Positions 46,467 through 56,432 of a stretch of DNA of 64,000 nucleotides are shown here, piece by piece. Position 1 is the stretch's first letter; each line of letters begins with the position of its first letter. A program made the translations under genes and the position numbers. Origin of the DNA: Vitellaria paradoxa (Eukaryota > Streptophyta > Magnoliopsida > Ericales > Sapotaceae); the NCBI GenBank assembly GCA_019916065.1, contig CM034238.1, forward strand, positions 32,063,721 to 32,127,720, read 5' to 3'. The notes beneath the pieces are model-generated. The model saw nothing but the letters and a program-made list of their open reading frames with translations. It was not told where the DNA came from and made no database searches.

Positions 46467-47206
46467 TTCATTGGAACCAGAAGAACAACAATGGGAACCA
46501 ACAAGAAGATATCAGCACAGGAACACACCAATCAACAAGAACAAGCAATCAACATCAACCAATCTGAGGAGACCAACAAAGGAACAAACCAAACAATCAA
46601 TCTTCATCTATCAATTAAAGAAAATCAGCAAAAGCAGCACAGCAGCAGGCGAGCAGACGTAGACAACCATGGACAGGAGGCAGACAAAGCACCAATTAAC
46701 AAGAACAAGCAATCAACATCCACCAACCCGAGGAGACCAGCAAGGGAACTAAACAAGCAATCTTCATCTACCAATTAAAGAAAATCACAAAAAAAAAAAA
46801 AAACAGCACAGCAGCAGGCGAGCAGCAACAGACGACCATGACCAGGAAGGGAGTCGTTCAAACGACCATGAAATCAGGCGATCGAGCATGGAAGGGAGTC
46901 GTTCAGGCCATGCGACCGCCGTCGAAGAAGCTGGCGGTTAACCGGCGGGACACGCGCCTACATGCGCCAAAGGTGGCTTGGCGCGTGAAGACAAAGGCGA
47001 GAAGGAAAGTCGCACGTGAAGGCAACCGAGACTTCGTCTGGTGACGAGCCTTCTAGGGTTTGGTCGCCGGTTGCTGGCGAGCTCCCAGAGACTATCGGCG
47101 GTGGCTCTGGTCGCCGGAGATGTCGCTGGCGAGGAGTAGTTCCGATCTACCCCTTTCTCTCTCTATATTTCTATAAAATTCTCTCTTTTTTTTTTTTATT
47201 TCTCCT
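46467..47206 (-). other. Copia B untranslated leader with a 164-bp tandem duplication
   Basis: Region between the primer site and gag. It is GC-richer than its surroundings and has no plausible gag frame. Two tandem copies of a block start at 46526 and 46690, each containing AACAAGAACAAGCAATCAAC and ending near CAGCACAGCAGCAGGCGAGC. Such leaders hold packaging signals; none can be identified by eye. Confidence 0.75.
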
Positions 47207-47218
47207 GCTCTGATACCA
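47207..47218 (-). promoter_or_regulatory. Primer-binding site of copia B
   Basis: The minus strand reads TGGTATCAGAGC right after the LTR end CTTAACA, with no spacer. Confidence 0.92.
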
Positions 47219-47402
47219 TGTTAAGATATCAAAACAAGAATTGAGTGTATATTCTCCCCTCTCCAAGCATTCTTATTTATACTTAAACGTTACAATCGTA
47301 GAAGGAAATAAATTTAAGGAAAAGGAAATACAACCAATTACGGCTGTTAACACAGGAAAGGAAAACTCAATATTCGCCTAGTAATACTAATATCTTCTAA
47401 TA
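47219..47402 (-). repeat. 5' LTR of copia B
   Basis: 184 bp. A TATAAATA box (minus strand) lies at 47274-47281. Confidence 0.95.
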
Positions 47403-48425
47403 GAGATAATGAGATACCTTGTGAAGAACGAGCAATCTCAATTCCTAGAAAATAGCGTAATACACCAAGATCCTTTGTTTGAAACTGCTTCCCCAAATAA
47501 TCTTTTAGAGTAGAAATATTCTCAGTGTCATCACCTGAGATAATAATATCATCCACATATACAACCAAAATAATAATACCAGAAGATTTTTGATACACAA
47601 ACACTGAGTGATCAAATGTGGATCGCCTGAAACCATAGCTAAGAAGAGCAAAGCTAAATCGATCAAACCATGCCCGTGGAGATTGCTTGAGTCCATATAG
47701 GGCCTTGTGTAAGCGACAAACCAAATGTTTACTTCCTGTTGTGACATACCCAGGAGGCTGATCCATATAGACTTCCTTTTGAAGTTCACCATGCAAAAAA
47801 TATTTTTAACATCCAATTGGAATAAAGGCGACGACTTACTGCAACAGCCAGTAAAATGCGAACTAAATTAAGACGAGCCATTGGTGAAAAAGTTTCTAGA
47901 TAATCAATACCATAAGTCTGAGTGTATCCTTTGGCAACCAATCTAGCTTTAAGTCTTTCAACATATCCATCTAGTAAATATTTCACTATGTACACCCATC
48001 GACATCCTGCTATCTTCTTCCCAGGTGGAAGAGTGGTAAGCTCCCATGTATGATTATGTTATAATGCCTGCATCTCCTCATCCATTGCTCTCTTCCAATC
48101 AGGTGATAATGCCTGCTTATAAAATGTGGGAGGAGAAACAGAAAACAAGGCACAAACAAAGGAAATAGAATGTTGATATACGATGATATGAAACAAATTT
48201 AGCAATAGAATGTTGAGTACATATACGTTTACCTTTCTTGAGAGCAATGGGAAGATCATCAATTTCAAGAGACTCGGTCTCAATAGGTATCTCAAGAGAC
48301 TCAAGATCCACAAGACTTGGAGTAGGCTCAGGATTCACGGGAACAGAAGTAATTGGTCTAGGACGAGTACGGCGCTGATATACCTGCAAGGGTGGAGGCA
48401 TACTAAATTTGACGAATGGTGACAC
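47403..48425 (-). pseudogene. Copia A linker and RT, upstream of the copia B insertion
   Basis: The linker has PLQVYQRRTRPRPI. RT reads [43 protein letters not shown], a frame break, then [31 protein letters not shown] and YVDDIIISGDD (box intact). It stops at IEIARSSQGISLS, where copia B entered. Confidence 0.9.
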
Positions 48426-48428
48426 ATT

Positions 48429-49750
48429 TCAAGAATTGGGTGGCAGGCCAGTAAAGGGAACCTGTGTGATGTGAGATAACTCCCCCTGTCGAGAGAGAAG
48501 AGGAGACTCCCCCTCACGAGAAAAGTAAGAGATAGACTCAAAGAAGGTAACATTAGCACTAATAAAATATTTACGAGAAGGCAGATGATAACACCGATAA
48601 CCTTTCTGAGTACGAGAATAACTAAGAAAGACACAACGACGAGCACGAGAAGAAAGTTTGTCTAAACCAGGATCCAAATTATGAACAAAAGCAATGCAAC
48701 CAAAGGTACGAAGTGGAAGAGAAAAAGGATTAACAAATGGATACAAAAGAGAAAAAGAATACTGATTACCAAGACGAGGTGAAGGAACCCGATTAATAAG
48801 ATAGCATGCAGTCAAGACGGCATCCCCCCAGTATTGTTTTGGAATATTCATGTGAAAACGAAGGGTACGAGCAACATCCAATAAATGTCGATGTTTGCGT
48901 TTAGCAACACCATTCTGTTGGGAGGTATGGACACAAGAAGTTTGATGAAGAATGCCTCTTTCAATACAAAATTAGGTTATGGTAGACTGGGTATATTCAA
49001 GAGCATTATCAGAACGGAGGATTTTGATCTTTTTATCAAATTGGGTTAGAATCTCATTATAGAATTTTAAAAGAATGGCAAGCAGTTCAGAACGATTCTT
49101 CATTAAAAATAACCAAGTCATACGAGAATAGTCATCAACAAAAATAACAAAATACCAAAATCCATTAATAGAAGCAACTCTTGAAGGACCCCAAATGTCC
49201 GTATAGACTATATCAAATGGTTTAGACGCACGACTATTTTTATGACTCAAAAATGAACTACGGTGATGCTTGCCAAGTTGACAAGCCTCACACTCAAGAC
49301 TCGAAATAGACCCTAAACTGGGAACAGCAAGTTTAAGACGAGCTAAGGATGGATGACCCAAACGACAATACCACTGGAGTGGAAACACAAATGCACCAAA
49401 GGCTAAATGAGAAGACTGAAAACTGGCAGGATCAAGATAGTAAAGACCAGCCCGTTCACACCCCGAACCAATCGTCTTCTGTATCCTGAGATCCTGAAAA
49501 ATACAAGAAGAAGGAGAAAATGTTATAGAACAATTCAATGATTTAGTTAATTGACTAATAGACAACAAATTAAATAGAAAATTAGGTACAAAAAGACTAG
49601 AGGGTAGAGATAAAGAGGAAGAAGGGTTAAGATATCCTTTACCAGCCACAGGCTGGGAGGATCCGCTAGCTAAGGTAATATTGTGAGTAGTGGGAGTTAA
49701 GTTAGAAAATAGTAAAGAGTTACCAGGGATATGTGCACTGGCACCAGAGC
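48429..49750 (-). pseudogene. Copia A protease and integrase
   Basis: The protease active site reads WVIGSGASAHIPG, with Gly for the catalytic Asp (Asp-Ser-Gly expected). Integrase has the finger (RLGHPSLARL...CEACQLGKHHRSSF), Asp in VYTDIWGPSR, and SDNALEY with Asp and Glu kept. A stop follows STIT; then HTSQQNGVAKRKHRHLLDVA and RCVFLSYSRTQKGYRCY. Apart from the protease, the catalytic residues are present. Confidence 0.9.
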
Positions 49751-49844
49751 CGATAACCCATTGAGAGGAAGATTGAGAAGTGAAGCAAGCAATACTACCT
49801 AACTGTGCTAAAGTAGCAGTGGAAGAGCGAGAGATGCGAAGATC

Positions 49845-50843
49845 TTACACAATCGCCTCCATCTCAGCAGGTGTGAAAGGATTTTGGGAAGCAGTATTAG
49901 ATGGAGCTGGATCACTCAAACTAGCATTGCTCTGTGCAGAGGGATCAGTACCAGTGGGTGTAGTAGTGACATGATTAGCTTGCTGAGGACGACCATACTT
50001 CTTCCAACAGTATGGTTTAGTGTGATTAGTGCCTCCACAGTGATCACATTTCTTGTTGCCCTGTCCAGAACTACGGCCACCTCCACAAGAACCACCTTGA
50101 GAACCATGAGATCCACCACGAGACCCTCGACCACCAGAACCACTAACAAGAGCAGCAGAATCAGATTCACCAGAGGAGACTGGTTGAGAATGATGGCCCA
50201 AAGAGGAACGCTGAATGCGGGAATAAGCATTAGCTATAGAAGGAATAGTCTCTCCTGCCAAAAGATGATCTCTGTAACTGCGAAGATTATCATTGAGGCT
50301 AGCAAGAAGCAGAACTGTCATAAGTTCATCCCATTGTCGAATCATCTCAGCCTTCGTTTCTGGAAAAGGACGGAATTGTAGAAGACGAACTCCTAAAGCT
50401 TTGAGATTACTGTAATATGCAGACAATTGTTGAGTTCCTTGGCGAAAAGTAAAAAGTTTCTCATATGCCTCAAATACCTCTAAAACATTACTCTTTTGGG
50501 AAAACGAATCTGCCAAATGAATCCCATATGACTTTAGAAGAATTACACAAAGCAACTATGCAAAACACCGAAGGCTCTAGACTATACCAGATCCAACTCA
50601 TAACAGCAGCATCTGAAGCCCTCCATTATGCATATGAAGAAGACTTGGAATCAGGAGGGGATCTATAATATGATTTTCCAATTAACGTCCAATCAAGAAA
50701 ACCCGAACAGTATGTGACCATGTCAAATAATTCGTACCATTCAACCTTTCACATGAGATAGATTTTGGAAGACTATCGATTAGGATGACAGGCTTGATAG
50801 AAGGAGATCCAGAGCCAGAATTTTTAAACTCATTTGAAGCCAT
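49845..50843 (-). pseudogene. Copia A gag
   Basis: It starts MASNEFKNSGSGSPS at 50843 and reads LNGTNYLTWSHTVRVFL, then several stops near 50700-50560. The frame is open again from YGIHLADSFSQKSNVLEVFE through SAYYSNLKALGVRLLQF, IRQWDELMTVLLLASL and a Gly-rich linker to the knuckle CDHCGGTNHTKPYCWKKYG. The N-terminal third is degraded; the rest is well kept. Confidence 0.88.
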
Positions 50844-51520
50844 CTTTAATAAAGGTAAACCAAACAGCCCTTAGGGTTAAACCAAACAACTTTTACCCTT
50901 GGCAGTGACCCAAAACCACAAAAAGAATTAAAAAAAAAAAAAAAGAGGCCTAAGACTATCCCCAATCAAATTATTAATGATCTATGCACTGCTCCAGAGG
51001 GACAACAGAAAAAAAAAGAAACGAAACACCAATCAGCCCCCGTCCAAGCAACGACCAGATGAGGACAGATAGCCCAACGACTCAGCGATGGCGACGAAGG
51101 AAGAACACCGGCGATTGACGAGCAAGAGAAGGACGAAGATCAACAAACAAGGGAAACAAACTAAGAACCAAATAGCCCAATGACGGCGTCCATCAATCGG
51201 CGAGAAACTTGGTCAATCGACGATCGAATCCACCGAATCAACAAACAAGACCATTGGATGGTGGTCAGAGCATCTCGGTGATGCTCTTGGGTGACGATCG
51301 TGAGCGACGAAGGAAGTAATGAGCAAGTCCAACCAAGAGAACTGTCATGGCCGACTGCCGATTGCGCCGATTGGAGTTGTCTACCACCGATTGAGGTTTC
51401 TGACTGTCGATTGGAATCATGGACTATATTTTCCAGGCAACCGACTGGCAGCTGAGGTACTGATGGCAAACCCTAGTTTTTTTTTTCTTTTTTTTGGGGG
51501 GTAAAAAAAGAAAAAAAATT
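50844..51520 (-). other. Copia A untranslated leader
   Basis: Non-coding stretch between primer site and gag. It holds near-repeats around CCGATTG/CAGTCGG (51340-51440) and a poly-T/A zone beside the primer site. Confidence 0.65.
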
Positions 51521-51533
51521 GGCTCTGATACCA
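51521..51533 (-). promoter_or_regulatory. Primer-binding site of copia A
   Basis: The minus strand reads TGGTATCAGAGCC immediately after the LTR end ATTCAACT, a perfect initiator-Met tRNA match. Confidence 0.92.
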
Positions 51534-51737
51534 AGTTGAATAATATTTTAGTAAATTCGGAGTATGAGTTGTTTATTTCCCATCTCCTTCATGTATATTT
51601 ATATTGAAGAGTTACAACCAAAATAGGAAATAATTTTCCTAATCAAATTAGGAATACATACTCCTAATCAAATTAGGATACGCATACTTTAGGAAATTAA
51701 ATTCTAACTATCATTGAATATTCCTATAATTCTAACA
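51534..51737 (-). repeat. 5' LTR of copia A
   Basis: 204 bp. A TATAAATA box (minus strand) lies at 51596-51603, and the 25-bp unit with TCCTAATCAAATTAGG occurs twice in tandem. Confidence 0.93.
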
Positions 51738-51742
51738 GTTTT

Positions 51743-53303
51743 CAATATCATCACCACATAAGTGACAAGTCATATGTTGAAGCAATCCACAGGAGCAAAG
51801 ACAATCTTGTGTTGCTAATCTCTTCAAAATGGCCAACCATAGAAGAAAAGAATGTCGTGGAATATGCCAGATGATACCAATCCACCCAAGATGAAGGAGA
51901 TCTAAGGACTTCCAAGCTTATTTAAGTGAAAATTCTTTACCTCCATTCTTGTTCCAAACAACTTTATCACTTCTATCACAATTTGGGCCCGCCAAATGCA
52001 AGGTTTCTTCTTTCAAATCAAGAAGTTCATTAGAATTTGCTGCAGGCCAATGCCATCTATTCAAAGAAATTATGGCACTTACCTTGGCATCCTTAGGCAA
52101 ACCTGAATCATAAATGACTCGAGCATTTGGAGAAGAGCAAATAGGTCCACGAGGCATCCAAGAGTCAAACCATAAAGAGGTATGCTGCCCATCACCAATA
52201 TTAACCGTAATAAAAGGCCTAAGCCTATCCCGCAACTTCGGAACTTTCCGCCAAGTCCAAGAGCAATTCCAAGGAACTTTTGCAACCCAAAAATGATTCT
52301 TATGGAGCAAGTTGATTTTGACCGAAGTAACCCACATAGATGTAGAAACAAGTTGGCAAATTAGCCAAACATACCTGGACATTGCAGCCATGTTCCAATC
52401 CTTTATCTTCCTTATGCCAAGACCGCCCTCCCTCTTACACTTAGAAACTTCCTCCCAAGCAACTTTGGCACCACGTCTCCCCATAGACAATCCAGACCAA
52501 AGGAAAGCAGCAAGGATGCTCTTAATGGACTTAGAAACTTTTGAAGGGAGTACAAAATGAGAACACCAATACGCTTGTATGCTAAACAAAACAGATTGAA
52601 TAAGTTGAAGCCTACCAACAAATGAAAGAAATCGGTTTGTCCAAGCTTTGATTCTCTTCAAAATCCGATCCTCCAACTCCTTACAATCACAAGCTTTAAG
52701 CTTAGTGGGTATAAGGGGAACACCCAAGTAAAGAAAAGGAAAATGGCCCAATGACAATCCCAATAAATTGACAATTTCAGATTGCAGCACATCATTAATT
52801 CCAGAAAGAAAAATAGAACTTTTAGCCGAATTAGGCTGCAAACCCAAGAGAGATGAGAAAGTATGAATGGCATCTTTCACTACATTAATGGAATCCAAGT
52901 CTCCCTTGAAAAATAGCATGAGATCATCTGCAAAGCAAAGATGAGAAAGTCTGGTCTTACGGCATCTCCAATGAAATTTAAAGGAGGAGGAACTCCAAAT
53001 GCACTTACCAAGAATGCGAGAGAATACTTCCATGCAAACTACAAATAAATAAGGGGATAATGGATCACCTTGCCGAATACCCTTCTTCCCTTCAAAGTAA
53101 CCTTGCAGCTCACCATTAATTGAAATAGAGAACCGTGGAGAGGAAACACAAGCTTTAATCCAACCAATGTAATTTGGAGGGAACCCCAACAATGCTAAAG
53201 TATCCCACAAAAATTCCCACCGAACAGAATCAAAAGCTTTCATTAAGTCCACTTTGATAGCACAATGTGGAGAAGAAGAAGGTAAGTGATATCCACGTAC
53301 CAA
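51743..53303 (-). pseudogene. L1-type LINE ORF2: RT palm to C-terminal region
   Basis: A 461-codon open stretch (51918-53303) plus further residues towards copia A. It has KVDLMKAFDSVRW, IRQGDPLSPYLF, and the catalytic box HLCFADDLMLFF with both Asp kept, then GLQPNSAKS, FLYLGVPL, AFLWSG and KREGGLGIRKIKDWN. After a TAA the tail reads WHIPRHSFLLWLAI...CHLCGDDIEN, and copia A entered there. It is the best-preserved LINE RT in the window; the 3' half is at 40409. Confidence 0.92.
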
Positions 53304-53306
53304 CTC

Positions 53307-54320
53307 CTAAGCCATGAGAATGTTATCCCCAACATGCCTACCAGAAATAAAGGCGGCTTGAGCTTCATTAACAAAGGAGGGAAGTACTTGCTTCAATTGA
53401 GTTGCAAGTAACTTGGTGATGCACTTATAAATAGTGTTATAGCAAGAAATTGGCCGAAAGTCCTTCCATCGAGAAGCATTAGGCACTTTCGGTATAAGTG
53501 CAATGATTGTAGCATTTGATTCCTTCAAAAGAATAGATGAAGCAAAGAATTCTTGGACAGCTTGTATAACATCTAATCCCATAACTATCAAAAAAAAAAA
53601 AACATCTAATCCCACAATGCTCCAAGCAATTTGAAAGAAAAATGCATTGAATCCATCCGGGCCCGGGGCTTTGTTTGAGTGTAAACTAAACATGGCTTCC
53701 TTAATCTCCAAATCAGTAAAAGAAGCTGAAAGCATCTCTCTTTGATTATCATTCAAGGAGGTATCCACATAACTCTTCAAGGTATCAATTCCTGCATAAG
53801 TAGTAAGAAGACTCCGTGCCAAGAAGATTCTTGAAAAAATTAACTCCCAAATCAGCAACTCCATCCTGATGCTTGACCCAAACACCATTATCTTCTTGAA
53901 TAGCAAGAATTTTGTTGACATTAAGTCGACCATTGATGGAATTAAAGAAAAAGGCAGAATTATTATCTCCTTCTTTTAACCATTGGACCCTAATTTTTTG
54001 CCTTGCATAGCTCTCCATGCCTCTACTAGCATTAGAAAGGCAAGCAAGAAGAGATCTCTCCTTCTCAATCGAATTAGCATCACCCCCATTTCCTTGCTAT
54101 TTCAGTTTGAATCAGGTTTAATTCATTGTGAAGAGGCTCTATAACACCATTAAGCTCTTTGTTTTTCCTAGCACTAAGCTCCTTAAGCGCCAATTTGACA
54201 AGCTTTAGTTTCTTGTAGACCTTGTACATAGCAAAGCCTTGAATTCAAGTCTACCAAGCTTGTTCAACCGTTGGCATAAACTCCTCAAACTTTGCCCAAT
54301 GTAGCAAAAACCCCTCACTA
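53307..54320 (-). pseudogene. L1-type LINE ORF2: linker and RT N-terminus
   Basis: Reads KIRVQWLKEGDNNSAFFFNS, VNKILAIQEDNGVWV, a frame break at about 53810, FSLHSNKAPGPDGFNAFFFQ, ATIIALIPKVPNASRWKDFR, TKLLATQLKQVLPSFVNEAQ and AFISGRHVGDNILMA. A stop then lies just before MVRGYHLP. The endonuclease is missing, so the element is 5'-truncated near 54320. A tail-only insertion sits inside at 53582. Confidence 0.9.
53568..53614 (+). mobile_element. Tail-only retroposon insertion with 14-bp duplication
   Basis: AACATCTAATCCCA is repeated exactly at 53568-53581 and 53601-53614. The insert is TAACTATC plus A11 (19 nt). The stub resembles the SINE 3' end TTACCTATC at 39966. The insertion adds FFFLIVMGLDV-type residues to the LINE frame without obvious loss elsewhere. 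Confidence 0.8.
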
Positions 54321-55449
54321 GTCACTAATGTAAGAAAACACCATATGGTATCTTGATATGCTTTCAAAAGAAATAAAAAAAAAAAAAGAAGAAGAAGAAG
54401 AAGAATTCACGACAAGTAAACTACCACTCAGTCGGTCGCTAAAGAACTAGTTATAGGTAATAATAAATTCATTTCATTTAAACTAACAAAATATCAATCT
54501 TTCCTCCTCCTAACAAACCAATCATAACAAAACCACAATGGAGTAATTCAACAATAAGATATCCCTTCCAAATGAAATAAAGGGCACGAGTTTGAACTGT
54601 CTCAGCATTACTTGCCTTCTTATTCTAGTGAGGTGGGTCAAGAGCTCAAGTGTATTATTTCAACCGAAGGTCGAGATACCTCTAATATAAAAAAAATTTA
54701 ATTAATTAATAAATAGTTTAAAAATAATGTTCATGTACCTAGACATAACCTCAAGCTGATAATGTTTACCCATCTGACCATAATCTCTCCTGAATCCTTT
54801 AAAGTTGGGTTCTACCTCTTTTAAAGCAGCAGTAACACCCATAATGGTTCAAATTTTTAAGGGCTTGACAGCTATGCAAACAAGGAATCAATTTCACATT
54901 TAGAAATTCAACAAAAATGTTTATAAGGTAAGAACGAATTTACAACCCCTGCATGAATCAATATCAAGACCTAAAATTGCTCTTAGCATTTGCTCACTTG
55001 AACAAATGGTAACACGAACAGAATCACATTTCAAGTAAGCCAATCAATCAAAACTTGAATTAAGCTTCAGCCAAGAACAAATCACTTCATTTCTTTAAAA
55101 AAAAAAAAAAAATTTGGTCAACTAAAAAATTAACATAATGACCTTGGGTTGAGAGAAATTCAACATGTCAAAATAAAATTATATAACACAAATAAATTAA
55201 TCTGTAAATAGAAGTATAGAACAATCATGGCCAAAATTGTTTGAATGGAAATGAATGAAAGCATCTACTTTCGATGCCCAAAATTATTTGAATTGAATTC
55301 CTTGAAAGTGTGCGAAATTGCAAAAAACTTACCTATATTTTATAGCAACTAACCAAAGGAAACAAGGACGAATCTTCACTTCAGACCAAAGTCTCTTATT
55401 CAGAATGAAATCTCAGCTGCTCTGCTTGAGTGCTTAAGCTAGGTGTAGT
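54321..55449. other. Low-copy-looking sequence, possible exon on minus strand
   Basis: No known element. On the minus strand about 54838-54728 a 35-codon block begins with ATG (MGVTAALKEVEPNFKGFRR...YQLEVMSR) and is followed by GT. Upstream, CATAG could be an acceptor, and a GTAAG donor-like site lies near 55335. I cannot name the protein. A short GAA microsatellite lies near 54388-54405. Confidence 0.35.
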
Positions 55450-55676
55450 AAAAATACTATGATGCTGATTACAGTAGAAGATAGCTCAACTAGCAAGGGA
55501 AAAGGTATAGCAATGAAAATGAACAGCTCAAACTCCAACAACTCTCTCTTAAGGTTCTAAAAAGAATAAACACGAAGTTAAAGAAAACAAAGGGACAAGG
55601 CAGAAACATCTAAAAAGGTTAATGTGAAAAGACACTAGTAGCAAGTTCATGGTGATAAAAGTTTATTTTTTAATTG

Positions 55677-56432
55677 GTTGTTAAAATTGAGATTTTACCT
55701 AAAATCGGTCGAGGGGTTGTAAAATCGAATCGTAAAATCGTAAGATTTTACTTACAACTTAATTTTTGAAATTATAGTCTGTATAATATAATATTTTAAA
55801 ATTTAGAACTTTCAATTTGATACGATCATGTCGTTTGAGTGGAAAAACACTCACTTTATGACTAGTAATGCGGGTTCGAATCCCACCATGATCTTTCTAT
55901 TAATTCACTAAAAAAATAAAATATAAAAAAAAAACTAATATAAAAGAAAAAAATTCAAGATTAAGATGAAAATATATTCTACAACACAAACTTGAAAGTC
56001 TAAACCTCAAAGAAAATAACAAAAGTCTTCCAAACACACAAGTTACACAACCAACAGAATTTTTGCTCGGTCTCTCTTTGCTCATCCTTCGTTTTTCCTT
56101 TGCGTGGCTGCCCAGGCTTGCACATAATCCACATATTAATTACTTTTTACAGTTGAGTCTTCTTCTGGCCGTGTGAGGGTTTTAACCCAATTTGGCTTTT
56201 TACGATTCTACCCCTCTTAATTAGTTGTAACTACAAAAAAAACCTTAACTTTTTAAAATCGTTAAAATCGTAAAATCGTAAGTAAAATCGGGATTTTACC
56301 GATTTTATCCCATAAAATCGCTTTTTCACCGATTTTACCCCAAAAATCGATTTTGATGTGATTTAACAAGGTCTTGCTCTGTAACATCATAAAATCGTAT
56401 GATTTTACGATTTAAATCGCGATTTTAACAAC
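55677..56432. mobile_element. 756-bp AAAATCG-rich element with inverted ends, class unknown
   Basis: It starts GTTGTTAAAATTGAGATTTT and ends, on the reverse strand, GTTGTTAAAATCGCGATTTA. Unit 1 of the array is interrupted exactly here; ATTG lies on both sides (55673-55676 and 56433-56436). The right 210 bp are packed with AAAATCG/CGATTTT words. A partial second copy lies at 25670-25880. There is no coding capacity. Confidence 0.75.
55824..55893 (+). tRNA. tRNA-like segment (degenerate tRNA or SINE head)
   Basis: The 70 bases begin GATCATG and end CATGATC, a perfect 7-bp acceptor-like stem. TCGTTTGAGTGG fits a weak A box, and GTTT/AAAC can close a D arm. GCGGGTTCGAATCCCAC is a T arm with one mismatch and a perfect B box (GGTTCGAATCC). 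The anticodon stem does not pair well, so a working tRNA is unlikely. It lies inside the 756-bp element. Confidence 0.45.

Larger units (their letters stand above)
41961..47402 (-). mobile_element. Ty1/copia element B, nested in copia A RT
   Basis: LTRs at 41961-42171 and 47219-47402 differ by 4 substitutions, a 3-bp indel and a 24-bp unit duplicated in the 3' copy. On the minus strand they run TATTAGAAG...CTTAACA (TA...CA ends). GAGAT duplicates lie at 41956-41960 and 47403-47407. Gag, protease, integrase, RT and RNase H are all present. Its host, copia A, has more diverged LTRs, consistent with B being younger. Confidence 0.95.
40970..51737 (-). mobile_element. Ty1/copia element A (hosts copia B)
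   Basis: LTRs at 40970-41148 and 51534-51737 differ at about 10 aligned bases plus one 25-bp unit. On the minus strand they run TGTTAGAAT...ATTCAACT (TG...CT ends). GTTTT duplicates lie at 40965-40969 and 51738-51742, inside LINE ORF2. The same LTR ends and another exact duplication are seen in the solo LTR at 29243. gag and pol are present but interrupted by copia B and by stops. Confidence 0.93.

Noticed and set aside
41161..47402. Calling copia A and copia B one rearranged element
   Set aside because: Each has its own LTR pair, primer site, purine tract and target duplication, and A's RT frame joins cleanly when B is removed.
50000..50381. Plus-strand 165-codon frame rich in Thr/Arg/Ser over copia A gag
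   Set aside because: It is the antisense shadow of the Gly-rich gag linker and zinc knuckle, which is clearly coding on the minus strand.
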